From: Eubacterium sp.
GTDB lineage: Bacteria > Bacillota > Clostridia > Lachnospirales > Lachnospiraceae
Assembly: GCA_017472565.1 (NCBI GenBank)
Contig: JAFUPY010000097.1
Coordinates: 1-64,000 of the forward strand
Direction: 5' to 3'
Length of the DNA: 64,000 nucleotides
In this document: positions 17,041 through 26,344 of the stretch, piece after piece
Layout: the number at the start of each line of letters is the position of its first letter
How positions within the stretch are numbered: the first letter of the stretch is position 1
The notes under the pieces: model-generated
The model's database searches: none
What the model saw: the letters and a program-made list of their open reading frames with translations, nothing else
Told to the model about the DNA's origin: nothing
Program-made: the position numbers and the translations under genes

Positions 17041-18526
17041 GAGTATTTTAGCATTAATGCCAGTATTCATTTTTATGGTATGCATGCTGGTAGTAAGTAT
17101 CTATGTTCGTCGTGCATCAGCGAAGAAATCTTCTGGCGGCTTCGTTAAAGAGTACTTTATCGGAGGCAGGTCCTTAGGCGGCTTTGTACTGGCAATGACA
17201 ACAGTAGCGACCTACAGTTCTGTAAGTTCCTTTGTAGGTGGCCCTGGTCAGGCATGGAACATCGGGTTTGGATGGGTGTACATGTCTGTTGTGCAGGTTA
17301 CCGCACTTTTGTTGGTGCTTGGTATCCTGGGTAAAAAAATGGCCCTTGCGGCGAGAAAGATTGATGCTGTCACCATCATTGATGTGATCAGACATCGCTA
17401 TCAGTCTGACGCGCTGGCCAATATTTCTGCAATTATTATTGTGGTATTTTTCGCAGCCACCATGGTAGCACAGTTCGTTGGTGGGGCAAAGTTATTTGAA
17501 GCGGTAACCGGATATTCCTATCTGGTGGGGCTTATTGTATTTGGTCTGGTTGTAATTATTTATACAACCGTAGGCGGCTTTCGAGGCGTGGCTATCACCG
17601 ATGCCATCTGTGCCATTGCCATGCTGATCGGTATGGGCATTCTGTTGATCGGGATTTTAAAAGCCGGCGGCGGATATGAGGCAATCATGACTCATCTTGC
17701 CACAGAAAAACCACAGACTCTGGAACCATTATCTGGCGGCAATATGCCAATCAGCCTATACATATCCCAGTGGATGCTGGTAGGTATTTTTACGATTGGT
17801 CTGCCACAGTCAACCGTACGTTGTTTGAGTTATAAGGATACCAGATCCTTGCATCGCGCAATTATTCTTGGTACCGTTGTTGTTGGTGCCATGAATATTG
17901 GTATGTGTACCATCGGTGTATTATCCGGCGGTATTTTAAAAGGTGACCTGGCAAGCTACGGAAACAGCGTAGACAACATTATTCCACTGGCAATTGCCCA
18001 GTCCCTGGGACCATTGCTGGCAGGCATTTGTATCATTGGACCGATTGCAGCGTCCATTTCCACCATTTCCTCCCTGTTGCTGTCAGCTACATCTTCCATT
18101 GTAAAAGATGTTTACATGCATGAACAGGAAAAACGTGGAAAAGTAGTGTCTGAAAAGGTAACCACATCCTTCAGTCAGATTTGTACCCTTGTATTAGGGT
18201 TGCTCATATTCTTTATTTCCATCAATCCACCAGACGTAATCTGGAAGATCAACATGTTTGCATTTGGTGGGCTGGAAAGTGCGTTTTTCTGGATTTTCCT
18301 GCTGGGAATGTTCTGGAAAAAGGCAAACAAGGCAGGTGCAGTGGGCGCTATCTTAGGAGGCACCTTATCCTACTGCGTGACCATGTTCTTTGGATTGAAA
18401 ATTGCAGACATCCATCAGATTCTCATCGGTATTACCGTATCGCTGATCTGTATGGTGATTGGGTCTGTTGTTGGTAAGAAGAACAAAGAGGAAGTGTTAA
18501 GTGTATACTTTATCACAAAGAAATAA
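17027..18526 (+). CDS. panF: Sodium/pantothenate symporter
   Basis: The 499-aa SSSF-family protein has about 13 membrane segments. Typical motifs are FVKEYFIGGRSLGGFVLAMT, YSSVSSFVGGPGQAWNIGF, TTVGGFRGVAITDAICAIAM and a SISTISSLLLSATSSI sodium-site region. With yhdT immediately upstream, pantothenate uptake for coenzyme A synthesis is the best call. GGAGGAGG precedes ATG 17027. Confidence 0.9.
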   Translation: MAMSKSILALMPVFIFMVCMLVVSIYVRRASAKKSSGGFVKEYFIGGRSLGGFVLAMTTVATYSSVSSFVGGPGQAWNIGFGWVYMSVVQVTALLLVLGILGKKMALAARKIDAVTIIDVIRHRYQSDALANISAIIIVVFFAATMVAQFVGGAKLFEAVTGYSYLVGLIVFGLVVIIYTTVGGFRGVAITDAICAIAMLIGMGILLIGILKAGGGYEAIMTHLATEKPQTLEPLSGGNMPISLYISQWMLVGIFTIGLPQSTVRCLSYKDTRSLHRAIILGTVVVGAMNIGMCTIGVLSGGILKGDLASYGNSVDNIIPLAIAQSLGPLLAGICIIGPIAASISTISSLLLSATSSIVKDVYMHEQEKRGKVVSEKVTTSFSQICTLVLGLLIFFISINPPDVIWKINMFAFGGLESAFFWIFLLGMFWKKANKAGAVGAILGGTLSYCVTMFFGLKIADIHQILIGITVSLICMVIGSVVGKKNKEEVLSVYFITKK

Positions 18527-18550
18527 GAGATAATAAAGTTTCAAAAATAA

Positions 18551-18618
18551 GGAGCTGTTGATCGTTATTGAACCTTCCCGCTGCGGGGATTTAGTACGAT
18601 TAACAGCTCCTCTGGTTT
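18551..18618. terminator. Bidirectional terminator between panF and a cation efflux gene
   Basis: GGAGCTGTTGATCGT pairs with ACGATTAACAGCTCC (one G-T), with an inner TCCCG/CGGGGA hairpin. T runs flank it on both strands, serving the two converging genes. Confidence 0.85.
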
Positions 18619-18643
18619 TTGTGTTTCGTTTATGACAATGGAT

Positions 18644-19810
18644 TTATACCATCTGGTGGTCTATCTGTATTACCGTGAAAAATGTTTTTCCGTGCTGCTC
18701 TTTTACCTTGTCGTCGATTAATTTTAAAAGCTCCCGCTCTGGAATCCGGAACTTGAATGGGATGACGATATCAAAGATGACATTGGTATGCGTTGGCCCG
18801 GTGACAATGCGGAAGTCGTGCATGGAGATGACTGGATCGATGGCAAGTAAAAGTGCTTTGATTTCCTCTTTTAAGGCATCTACCGTTGGGTCGTTGGTCA
18901 CCACCGGATCCATATGGATGGTGGCGAGACATCTGCATTCCGCTGCCAGCGTTTTCTCCAGATTGTCGATGACGTCATGGATCTCCAATATGTTGGCCTC
19001 TGCAGGTACTTCTGCATGAAGGGAAATGACTTTTCTGCCAGGACCATAGTCGTGAACCATCAGGTCATGAACCCCGATAATACATTCGTTATAATTCATG
19101 ACTAACGCTTCGATGCTGTCTACATATTCCTTTTCTGGCGGCTGTCCCATCAGCAGGCTTAAGGTTTCTCTTGCTGTGGAAATGCCCGCCCAAAGGATGA
19201 ACAGCCCCACGATCACACCGCAGATACCGTCGATGTGCAAGTCGGTAAAGTGTCCAACAATAGCGGAAACAAGTACCACGATCGTGGATATCGTATCGCT
19301 TAAGCTGTCCGTTCCAGTGGCACGCAGTGTTGCAGAGTCGATTTTTTTCCCTACACGGAAGTTGTAGAAGGCCATATAACATTTTCCAAGGATAGAAAGA
19401 AGCAAAATCAGGACAACTACAAGGCTAAAACTGGTCTCTTCTGGATGGATGATCTTGCCGACAGAATCCTTTAACATCTCGAATGCCATTAGTAGGATAA
19501 CAGCAGAGACAATCAGACCGGAAATATATTCGATACGTCCGTGCCCGTATGGGTGTCTGGCATCCGGCTTCTGTTCTGACAGCTTAAATCCAACCAGAGT
19601 TACTACGGAAGATCCTGCATCTGAAAGGTTGTTGAAAGCATCCGCAGTAATGGCAATGGAATTGCTGATAATGCCGGCAAAGAACTTGATGGCAAACAGC
19701 ACGATATTTAAAAAAATGCCAACCAGGCCGCAAAGCTTGCCATAGGCGCCACGCTTTGCATCGGCCGACATGGTATCCTTAATAAATAGTTTTGATAAAA
19801 TGGTAATCAT
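18644..19810 (-). CDS. Cation diffusion facilitator (Zn/Fe/Mn efflux)
   Basis: The 388-aa protein has six N-terminal membrane helices with the CDF metal site TADAFNNLSDAGSS, the HPYGHGRIEYISG loop and a second acidic site TDSLSDTIS. A cytoplasmic domain with His- and Asp-rich stretches follows (IGVHDLMVHDYGPGRKVISL, HAEVP). A further ~80 residues (RIVTGPTHTNVIFDIVIPF) extend beyond the short CDF form. It exports divalent metal against protons. I chose the ATG at 19810, 8 nt after AGGAGG, instead of 19816, which is too close to it. Confidence 0.88.
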   Translation of the reverse strand: MITILSKLFIKDTMSADAKRGAYGKLCGLVGIFLNIVLFAIKFFAGIISNSIAITADAFNNLSDAGSSVVTLVGFKLSEQKPDARHPYGHGRIEYISGLIVSAVILLMAFEMLKDSVGKIIHPEETSFSLVVVLILLLSILGKCYMAFYNFRVGKKIDSATLRATGTDSLSDTISTIVVLVSAIVGHFTDLHIDGICGVIVGLFILWAGISTARETLSLLMGQPPEKEYVDSIEALVMNYNECIIGVHDLMVHDYGPGRKVISLHAEVPAEANILEIHDVIDNLEKTLAAECRCLATIHMDPVVTNDPTVDALKEEIKALLLAIDPVISMHDFRIVTGPTHTNVIFDIVIPFKFRIPERELLKLIDDKVKEQHGKTFFTVIQIDHQMV

Positions 19811-19994
19811 AACCATATCCTCCTGTGTGCTTAGGGTATCTTATGAATCCTGCCTTTGTCAATGCTAACAATTGTTATGTATACATAACGAAAGCGGCAA
19901 ATCTGTGCTATAATGGGAGCGATTGGTCGGTGTCATAGGAACATCGGAAAAGGGATTTTTCAGATAAGGACAACGAGCTTGAAAGGAGCAGAAT

Positions 19995-20585
19995 ATGAAA
20001 CTTGAAAAAGCGATCACACCAGAACAGTTAAAACCTGTATATGAATTATATATAGACGCGTTCCCGGAGATTGAGAGAAAACCGATTTCTCTGATTGAGG
20101 AAAAAGTGGCAGAAGGGAGCAGTGAAGTGTTTTCTATCATGGATGGCGACGAATTTGTTGGCTTTGCCATATATGTGATTGGGCGCGACCTCGTGCTGTT
20201 GGATTTCTTTGCGATCTTACCGGAAAAAAGATGTGGTGGATATGGAAGTAAAGTGTTTCCGTTGCTTATGAGCCAGTATCCGGGCAAGCATTTCCTGTTG
20301 GAGATTGAAGATCCGGATGGGGATGTGGAAGAACAGGAAAAGGAACTGCGAAGAAGAAGAAAGGCATTTTATCTCCGCCAGGGTATGGTGTCCATGCCTT
20401 TTTTGATTGATTTGTTTGGCGTAGAGATGGAAGTGCTGACAGACGGATGCCAGCTTGATTTTTCAGAGTATCATGGACTGATCCGTGGTGTTTATGGTCC
20501 GATTATAGATGAGAAGATTTTGTTTGTCCGTTATCTGGATGACAGAAAAAAGACTGACAAAGGACGGCGTGAAGTGGGCAATTAA
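19995..20585 (+). CDS. GNAT family N-acetyltransferase
   Basis: This 196-aa protein has the GNAT core: FVGFAIYVIGRDLVLLDFFA (beta4), then ILPEKRCGGYGSKVFPLLM, where RCGGYGS is the acetyl-CoA pyrophosphate loop (R/Q-x-x-G-x-G/A). An acidic segment (LEIEDPDGDVEEQEKELRRR) follows beta5. The acceptor is unknown. GAAAGGAG precedes ATG. It stands alone between the divergent cation efflux gene and a small RNA-like locus. Confidence 0.8.
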   Translation: MKLEKAITPEQLKPVYELYIDAFPEIERKPISLIEEKVAEGSSEVFSIMDGDEFVGFAIYVIGRDLVLLDFFAILPEKRCGGYGSKVFPLLMSQYPGKHFLLEIEDPDGDVEEQEKELRRRRKAFYLRQGMVSMPFLIDLFGVEMEVLTDGCQLDFSEYHGLIRGVYGPIIDEKILFVRYLDDRKKTDKGRREVGN

Positions 20586-20657
20586 AAGAAAAATTCGAGA
20601 ATGCAGAGAAAATATCAAATAATTTATAAAAATATTCAAGAATTTTCAGAAAATATA

Positions 20658-20684
20658 TTGACAAATACATAATCCTGGTATAGT
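20658..20684 (+). promoter_or_regulatory. Promoter of candidate small RNA A
   Basis: TTGACA (20658-20663) is followed at 15 bp by TATAGT or at 17 bp by TAGTAT. It drives a unit that ends at the terminator at 20880. Confidence 0.65.
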
Positions 20685-20689
20685 ATATA

Positions 20690-20918
20690 CTCATAAAAGG
20701 AACGGAGGTACGGTCCAATGAAATAGTTATCCGATACTCGCAATATTATTTCAGGAGGAAGGTCCAATGTACTAAGCAATGATTATTCATGGGGAACTTA
20801 ATAGATAGATAGGTTTTTTGTGAAAAATAATTTAAGAAAGGATCGTGTATATAGTGAAACTTCAAATCGACAAATAAGTGCCATCTGATGGGAGAAAAGT
20901 CAGATGGCATTTATTTTT
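20690..20918 (+). ncRNA. Candidate structured RNA A with SD-led two-codon frames
   Basis: This ~230-nt unit lies between its own promoter and a perfect-stem terminator and holds no normal gene. It contains GGAGGTACGGTCCAATG (20704-20720) leading into ATG-AAA-TAG, and GGAGGAAGGTCCAATG (20754-20769) leading into ATG-TAC-TAA; the modules are 50 nt apart. A GTG-started 7-codon frame (20854-20877) follows behind AAAGGA. The same GGAGGTACGGTCC module occurs three times at 36.6-36.7 kb on the other strand. I know no RNA family with this pattern. Confidence 0.5.
20880..20918 (+). terminator. Terminator of candidate RNA A
   Basis: GCCATCTGA / TCAGATGGC, a perfect 9-bp stem (20880-20908), followed by ATTTATTTTTTG. 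Confidence 0.88.
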
Positions 20919-21111
20919 TGCCTTTTTGATTTATAATATAATAGTTATTGCTGGTATACAAAAATTGATATTTTTTATCCCGTGGTATATTTCTTTGCTG
21001 TTTCTTTGCCGGTATTACTGATTAAAAAACATCAACAGTATACAAACTAGATTCTTTTGTGGTAAAATGTGGGTGTAACAAAAAATTTTTTTCAAAGGGA
21101 GAGTGGGAAAC

Positions 21112-22764
21112 ATGAAAAAACGTATTGTTGCGATCGTGTTCTTGATCATCGTTGTCATTCTGATTGCTGTAACAGCTATGACACCTGGTACAATTGCCGA
21201 TCCGGAAACTTATCAGTGTGGCGCGTATGCGACTATTTTATCCTTACTGCCACCAGTCATTGCTATCGTTCTGGCATTGATCACAAAGGAAGTGTATTCA
21301 TCCCTGTTCGCAGGTATCGTAGTTGGTGCGCTTCTGTATGCGAACTTCAATCTGGAACTGATGGTTAACACCATGTTCTACAGCGGAAATGGTCTTGTTT
21401 TCAAAATCGCAGACAGCTGGAATGCAGGTATTATCATCTTCCTGATTATGCTTGGTATCTTAGTTGCCCTGATGAATAAGGCAGGCGGTTCTGCTGCATT
21501 CGGTGCATGGGCATCCAAACGCATCAAGTCTCGTGTAGGTGCACAGCTTGCCACATTAGTACTTGGTGTACTTATTTTCGTAGATGACTACTTCAACTGC
21601 TTAACAGTTGGCAGCGTTATGCGTCCTGTAACAGACAGACACAAAGTATCCAGAGCGAAGCTGGCATACGTTATTGATGCGACAGCAGCACCAGTATGTA
21701 TCATTGCGCCAATCAGCTCCTGGGCAGCAGCTGTAACATCTTCTGTGCCAGAAGATTCCGGTATCAATGGTTTCTCTGTATTCTTACAGACCATTCCATT
21801 TAACCTGTATGCGCTGCTTACAATCGTAATGATGATTGTCCTGATTGTGTCCAAGACAGATTACGGCCCAATGAAAAAACATGAGCTGAATGCATTAAAA
21901 GGCGACCTGTTCACAACACCTGACCGTCCATATGACGAATCTGATGATGGTACAGAGAACAGCCGCGCTCACGTATTAGACCTGATTCTGCCAATCATCG
22001 TCCTGATTGCGGCTTGTATCCTTTGCATGGTTTACACAGGCGGATTCTTCGGAGGCGAACCATTCATCTCTGCATTCGCTAACTGTGATGCATCCATGGG
22101 TCTGGTATTGGGTGGCTTCATTGCTATCATGTTCACATTTGTATATTACATGCTGAGAAATATCATTTCCTTCAAAGATATGACAGATTGTATCCCAGAA
22201 GGTTTCAAGGCTATGATCGCTCCAGTTCTGATCCTTGCATTTGCCTGGACTCTGTCTGGTATGACCAACCTTCTCGGCGCTGACGTATTTGTAGCTGGCG
22301 TTGTAGCTGGTTCCGCACAGGCATTGTTAGGATTCTTGCCAGTTATCATCTTCCTGATCGCGGCAGGTCTTGCTTTTGCAACAGGTACATCCTGGGGAAC
22401 ATTCGGTATCCTGATTCCTATCGTTATTGGTGTATTCCCAGAAGGTCAGATGATGGTTATCTCCATCGCTGCTTGTCTGGCAGGTGCTGTATGTGGTGAC
22501 CATTGCTCACCAATCTCTGATACAACCATTATGGCATCCGCTGGTGCACATTGTAACCATATCAACCATGTAAGTACACAGATTCCATATGCAGTAACGG
22601 TATTGGTTGTATCTGCAATTGGCTATGCGATCATGGGCGTTATGTTCGCAGTTGGCGCTGCAGGCGCAGCCATCGTTGGATTACCAATCAGTATTGTAAT
22701 TCTGTTCGTGGTGCTGATGTTTATGAAGAAAAAAGCCGGAAAAGTAGAGGTTGCTGCTGAATAA
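21112..22764 (+). CDS. Na+/H+ antiporter, NhaC family (second copy)
   Basis: The 550-aa protein has about 13 membrane segments. Family motifs include VLGVLIFVDDYFNCLTVGSV, AYVIDATAAPVCIIAPISSW, FATGTSWGTFGILIPIVIGV and CGDHCSPISDTTIMASAGAH. It belongs to the longer NhaC-like/YuiF branch, distinct from the 438-aa protein at 6261, and could move Na+, H+ or an organic substrate. I prefer ATG 21112, 9 nt after AGGGAGA, over GTG 21103. The upstream 190 bp carry a -10-like TAAAAT and two GTATACAAA direct repeats. Confidence 0.87.
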   Translation: MKKRIVAIVFLIIVVILIAVTAMTPGTIADPETYQCGAYATILSLLPPVIAIVLALITKEVYSSLFAGIVVGALLYANFNLELMVNTMFYSGNGLVFKIADSWNAGIIIFLIMLGILVALMNKAGGSAAFGAWASKRIKSRVGAQLATLVLGVLIFVDDYFNCLTVGSVMRPVTDRHKVSRAKLAYVIDATAAPVCIIAPISSWAAAVTSSVPEDSGINGFSVFLQTIPFNLYALLTIVMMIVLIVSKTDYGPMKKHELNALKGDLFTTPDRPYDESDDGTENSRAHVLDLILPIIVLIAACILCMVYTGGFFGGEPFISAFANCDASMGLVLGGFIAIMFTFVYYMLRNIISFKDMTDCIPEGFKAMIAPVLILAFAWTLSGMTNLLGADVFVAGVVAGSAQALLGFLPVIIFLIAAGLAFATGTSWGTFGILIPIVIGVFPEGQMMVISIAACLAGAVCGDHCSPISDTTIMASAGAHCNHINHVSTQIPYAVTVLVVSAIGYAIMGVMFAVGAAGAAIVGLPISIVILFVVLMFMKKKAGKVEVAAE

Positions 22765-22811
22765 TCGGCGAAAATTTTATAAGAGAGTTTAAAAAGTACA
22801 TAAGATAAAGG

Positions 22812-22847
22812 AAAAGTCCTGGCTGGAAACGGCTGGGACTTTTTTTC
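22812..22847 (+). terminator. Terminator after second nhaC-type gene
   Basis: AAAAGTCC / GGACTTTT stem (22812-22844) with an inner GC pair block, followed by a T run. Confidence 0.85.
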
Positions 22848-22938
22848 ACAGAAAAAACACAAAATAAACCAAATTTCACCACAAATGCACGATATTCTTA
22901 CAATAAACACAAAAGCGCTTTGGGAAAGGAAATGGGTT

Positions 22939-24771
22939 ATGTATAAAAAGAATTTAAAACGTAAGTTGGGCGTATCACTGGCAATTTGCTTGGCGGCACC
23001 TGCCATATTAGCAGGATGTGGACAGATCAATACAGAACTTGGCGGCAGTGTAAAGGAATCAGAAACTGCAGAGACACAGGCAGATTATAGCAACCTGACA
23101 ACACCGGGCGTTAACGTACATCTGGCAGGCGACTATTCGGAAAAAGCAATCAAAGCAGAGTGGGAAGAAGCGTCCGCAACAAAGATAACATTTTCTGGCA
23201 ATACGGCAGAAGTTAACGGTGGTGGAGCAGCGGTTGCGGATGGCATCGTGACCATTACAGAGGGCGGCACCTATGTGTTGACAGGAACCGGTACAGAAGT
23301 GCAGGTGGTTGCTGAAGTTGGAGAGGAAGATAACATTCAGTTGGTGCTAAAGGGTGTGACACTGGAGAATAGCACCACAGCGCCAATCCATATTATAAAT
23401 GGCAAAAATGCATTTCTTACCCTGGCAGAGGGAACGGAAAACAGGATTTGTGACAAGCGTGCGGCCTATGTAGAGCCGGAAGAAGGAGAAGAAGTGACCA
23501 CAGAAAATGGAGAAGAGCCCATTGAATCTGCGATTTACAGTGAGATCGATCTGATCTTAAATGGCAATGGCAGCCTGACTGTAGAAGCCGGTTATGACGA
23601 TGGTATCCGCACCAAGGATGATATGGAGATTATTAGTGGAACTTACCATGTAACTTCCCAGGATGATGCCTTTGTAGGCAAGGATTCCATCAGCGTTCGG
23701 GACGGCAATATTACCACCGTGGCAAAAGGAACGGCATTAAAGTCCAACAAGTCCGATGATCTGGAAAAAGGATATGTTGTCATCGATGGCGGCACCTTTG
23801 ATCTGATTGCTTCCGAAGGCGATGGGCTGCATGCAGAGTATGCCCTTGTCATTAACGATGGAGATATCCTGATTCGCGAAAGTGAAGAAGGGCTGGAAGC
23901 CATGAATATTGTGATCAATGGGGGCAATATTGAACTGACATCTACCGATGATGGTGTAAATATCAGTGAGGCAGAAGAATATGCGGCATTGTTTGGCAGT
24001 GACACTGCAACGGAAGGTATGGGTGGTCGTGGTTTTGGCGGCGGCATGAATGGTGATATGGGTACTTTTGCGGAAGAAAATACAGCAGTGGACCATATTG
24101 AAGGTGCCCTGATCATTGCTGGCGGCTATCTGCATGTAACCGCCCAGGGAGATGGTCTGGACTCCAATGGAGATATTCTGATTACAGGTGGAACTACCAT
24201 TGTATGTGGCCCGACAAACGGCGCAAATGGCACCCTGGACTATGCGGATACCTTTGATATGACAGGAGGTGTATTTGCCATTTCCGGTAATCAGGGCATG
24301 GAGCAGAATATTGCCAGTGAAACCATTCCTGTTGTGACAATGAACTTTAATGGAAAACAAGAAGCAGGAAGCCAAGTGACTGTGAAGGACGCAGATGGAA
24401 AAGAATTGTTCTGCTTTACTGCAAAGCAGGAATTTAGCTATGTTTCTTTTTCCTCCGCAGAGTTGATGGTAGGCAGCATCTATACAGCGACTGTTGGAAA
24501 TAATACGGCAGAAGGCACTGCAGCCATCCATCAGTCCATGGGTATGGGTGGCATGATACCGGGCGGTGGCAGGAACCCTGGTCAGATGCCAGAAGATTTT
24601 GATCCATCTCAGTTACCGGAAGATTTTGACCCATCCCAGATGCCAGAAGGTCAGACGGAACGTGGTGAGAGGCCGGAGATGCCAAACGGAGAAGCGCCAA
24701 GCATGCCAAACGGAGAAGCACCAACCATGCCAAATGGTGGCACTACAGAAGAATCTGCCGGGACAGTTTAA
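22939..24771 (+). CDS. Carbohydrate-binding lipoprotein, Cthe_2159 type (DUF4353)
   Basis: The 610-aa surface lipoprotein has a basic N-terminus and lipobox LAGC near residue 28. The body is a parallel beta-helix of short repeats (DGIRTKDDMEIISGTYHVTS, VGKDSISVRDGNITTVAKGT, GDGLHAEYALVINDGDILI), as in Cthe_2159, a cellulose/pectin-binding protein. It ends in a low-complexity Met/Pro tail with two LPEDFDPSQ-type and three MPNGEAP-type repeats. I chose ATG 22939 behind AAAGGAAATGGG. It heads a trio with a VTC-domain protein and a DUF4956 membrane protein, a combination seen often in Clostridia; the joint role is unknown. Confidence 0.85.
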   Translation: MYKKNLKRKLGVSLAICLAAPAILAGCGQINTELGGSVKESETAETQADYSNLTTPGVNVHLAGDYSEKAIKAEWEEASATKITFSGNTAEVNGGGAAVADGIVTITEGGTYVLTGTGTEVQVVAEVGEEDNIQLVLKGVTLENSTTAPIHIINGKNAFLTLAEGTENRICDKRAAYVEPEEGEEVTTENGEEPIESAIYSEIDLILNGNGSLTVEAGYDDGIRTKDDMEIISGTYHVTSQDDAFVGKDSISVRDGNITTVAKGTALKSNKSDDLEKGYVVIDGGTFDLIASEGDGLHAEYALVINDGDILIRESEEGLEAMNIVINGGNIELTSTDDGVNISEAEEYAALFGSDTATEGMGGRGFGGGMNGDMGTFAEENTAVDHIEGALIIAGGYLHVTAQGDGLDSNGDILITGGTTIVCGPTNGANGTLDYADTFDMTGGVFAISGNQGMEQNIASETIPVVTMNFNGKQEAGSQVTVKDADGKELFCFTAKQEFSYVSFSSAELMVGSIYTATVGNNTAEGTAAIHQSMGMGGMIPGGGRNPGQMPEDFDPSQLPEDFDPSQMPEGQTERGERPEMPNGEAPSMPNGEAPTMPNGGTTEESAGTV

Positions 24772-24783
24772 GCATAGATAGGA

Positions 24784-25515
24784 ATGAATGGTTTGAAAAC
24801 ACAGCAAAATTTTAAGCGATATGAGAAAAAATATCTTATAAACGAGGCACAGTATCAGGCACTGCGAACGTGCCTGGATACATATATGAGTGTGGATCAG
24901 TACGACTGGAGCACTATCTGTAACATTTACTATGATACCCCGGATTACCGTTTGATTCGAACATCCATAGAAAAACCGGTCTACAAGGAAAAAATGCGGC
25001 TTCGCACCTATGGGATTCCTGTCGAGAATAGCCCTGCTTTCATCGAAGTGAAAAAGAAATTCAAAGGCATTGTCTATAAGAGGCGTATGACATTGCCGTA
25101 TCAGCAGGCTCTTGATTGGTTAGCCCAGGAGCCAGACACAGCTTGTGACAGTCAGATTGCAGAAGAAATCTGCTGGTTTCGGAAATTTTACGGGAATTTA
25201 TCACCGGCTGTAGTTCTTTGTTATGACCGGCTGGCGTTATATGGAAACGAAAATAAAGATTTGCGGGTTACCTTTGACCGCAGCATCCGATGGCGTACCG
25301 ATCATCTGGATTTGACCGATGGCGATACGGGAGAATATCTTTTGCCAGAGGGATTTTATATCATGGAAATCAAGATCCCGGGGTCAATGCCCCTTTGGAT
25401 GGCAGATCTGTTAGACCGATTGGAAGTATATCCAACCTCTTTTTCCAAGTATGGAAGAGCCTATCAGACCTTTGCCTGTCGAAAACCGGTTTTGTGGCAG
25501 CAAGGCGTAGGATAA
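24784..25515 (+). CDS. VTC-domain (polyphosphate polymerase-like) protein
   Basis: This 243-aa protein matches the VTC catalytic tunnel: FKRYEKKYLI (basic start), YYDTPDYRLIRTSIEKP, KEKMRLRTYG with the paired Arg, FIEVKKKFKGIVYKRR with Glu/Lys, and a terminal YIMEIKIPGSMPLW. In yeast Vtc4 this domain makes polyphosphate from ATP. Bacterial homologues linked to DUF4956 or CotH proteins have uncertain substrates. ATG 24784 lies 13 bp after the lipoprotein stop. Confidence 0.87.
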   Translation: MNGLKTQQNFKRYEKKYLINEAQYQALRTCLDTYMSVDQYDWSTICNIYYDTPDYRLIRTSIEKPVYKEKMRLRTYGIPVENSPAFIEVKKKFKGIVYKRRMTLPYQQALDWLAQEPDTACDSQIAEEICWFRKFYGNLSPAVVLCYDRLALYGNENKDLRVTFDRSIRWRTDHLDLTDGDTGEYLLPEGFYIMEIKIPGSMPLWMADLLDRLEVYPTSFSKYGRAYQTFACRKPVLWQQGVG

Positions 25516-25569
25516 AAACAATGCGCAGTGCGTGTAGATGGAAAATAAAATAGTAGGAGTATTAGAAAC

Positions 25570-26247
25570 ATGAATTACATATTTGAGTCCGTGCTGACAA
25601 CAAGTGGATTGACACTGCAGACCTATTTGCTTTGTCTGGCAGTATCTTTGATTTTGGGATGCCTGATTGCATTTACAGGTTATTTCAAAAAGTCATGTTC
25701 CCAGAGTATTATTATCACATTGATTATTTTGCCGGCCATTGTACAGACGGTTATCATGCTGGTAAATGGCAATATCGGAACCGGTGTAGCAGTGGCAGGA
25801 GCCTTTAGCTTAGTAAGATTCCGTTCTGCGCCAGGGCACGCCAAGGATATTGCGGTGATATTCCAGGCCATGGCAGTGGGGATTGCAACTGGAACCGGAT
25901 ATTTAGGAATTGCGGTTGTATTTGCTGTCATTGTATCCGTGGTGTTCTTTATTCTGACATCATTAAATATTGGCGGCTCCGGACAGGAAGAACGGATGCT
26001 GAAAATCACCATCCCGGAAAGTCTGGACTATGAAGGAGTATTTCAGGATGTGTTTGATAACTATACTCAGACACATAAGCTGACCGAAGTGAAAACTTCC
26101 AACATGGGAAGCTTGTATAAGCTGACTTACAGTATCAAAATGAAAAGAGATGCCAACGAGAAGGAGTTCATTGACAAATTAAGATGTCGAAACGGCAATC
26201 TGGAGATCAGTTGTGGTCGTTCGCTGAGCAACGAGATGGGATTATAA
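25570..26247 (+). CDS. DUF4956 membrane protein
   Basis: The 225-aa protein has four membrane helices in its first half, with the conserved cytoplasmic loop AFSLVRFRSAPGHAKDIAVI between helices 3 and 4. A soluble C-terminal domain follows (LDYEGVFQDVFDNYTQTHKL). DUF4956 proteins nearly always accompany VTC-domain genes, as here, and may form the membrane part of a polyphosphate or surface-polymer system (inference). TAGGAG precedes ATG 25570. Confidence 0.87.
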   Translation: MNYIFESVLTTSGLTLQTYLLCLAVSLILGCLIAFTGYFKKSCSQSIIITLIILPAIVQTVIMLVNGNIGTGVAVAGAFSLVRFRSAPGHAKDIAVIFQAMAVGIATGTGYLGIAVVFAVIVSVVFFILTSLNIGGSGQEERMLKITIPESLDYEGVFQDVFDNYTQTHKLTEVKTSNMGSLYKLTYSIKMKRDANEKEFIDKLRCRNGNLEISCGRSLSNEMGL

Positions 26248-26251
26248 GAGA

Positions 26252-26310
26252 AAAGGGCTATTTATCTGCAAATCCATGTGAAGTGGTATTGTAGATAAAT
26301 AGCCTTTCTT
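26252..26310. terminator. Bidirectional terminator
   Basis: AAAGGGCTATTTATCT and AGATAAATAGCCTTT form a long stem. It separates the DUF4956 gene from the converging MoxR/DUF58 cluster. Confidence 0.8.
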
Positions 26311-26344
26311 AAAAAGATACTTTATATTTATATGGATTTTATTC

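Noticed and set aside
20586..21111. Known riboswitch or T-box upstream of the second nhaC-type gene
   Set aside because: No T-box or riboswitch core motif is present, and the terminator at 20880 lies 190 bp before the gene, so the RNA unit appears independent.
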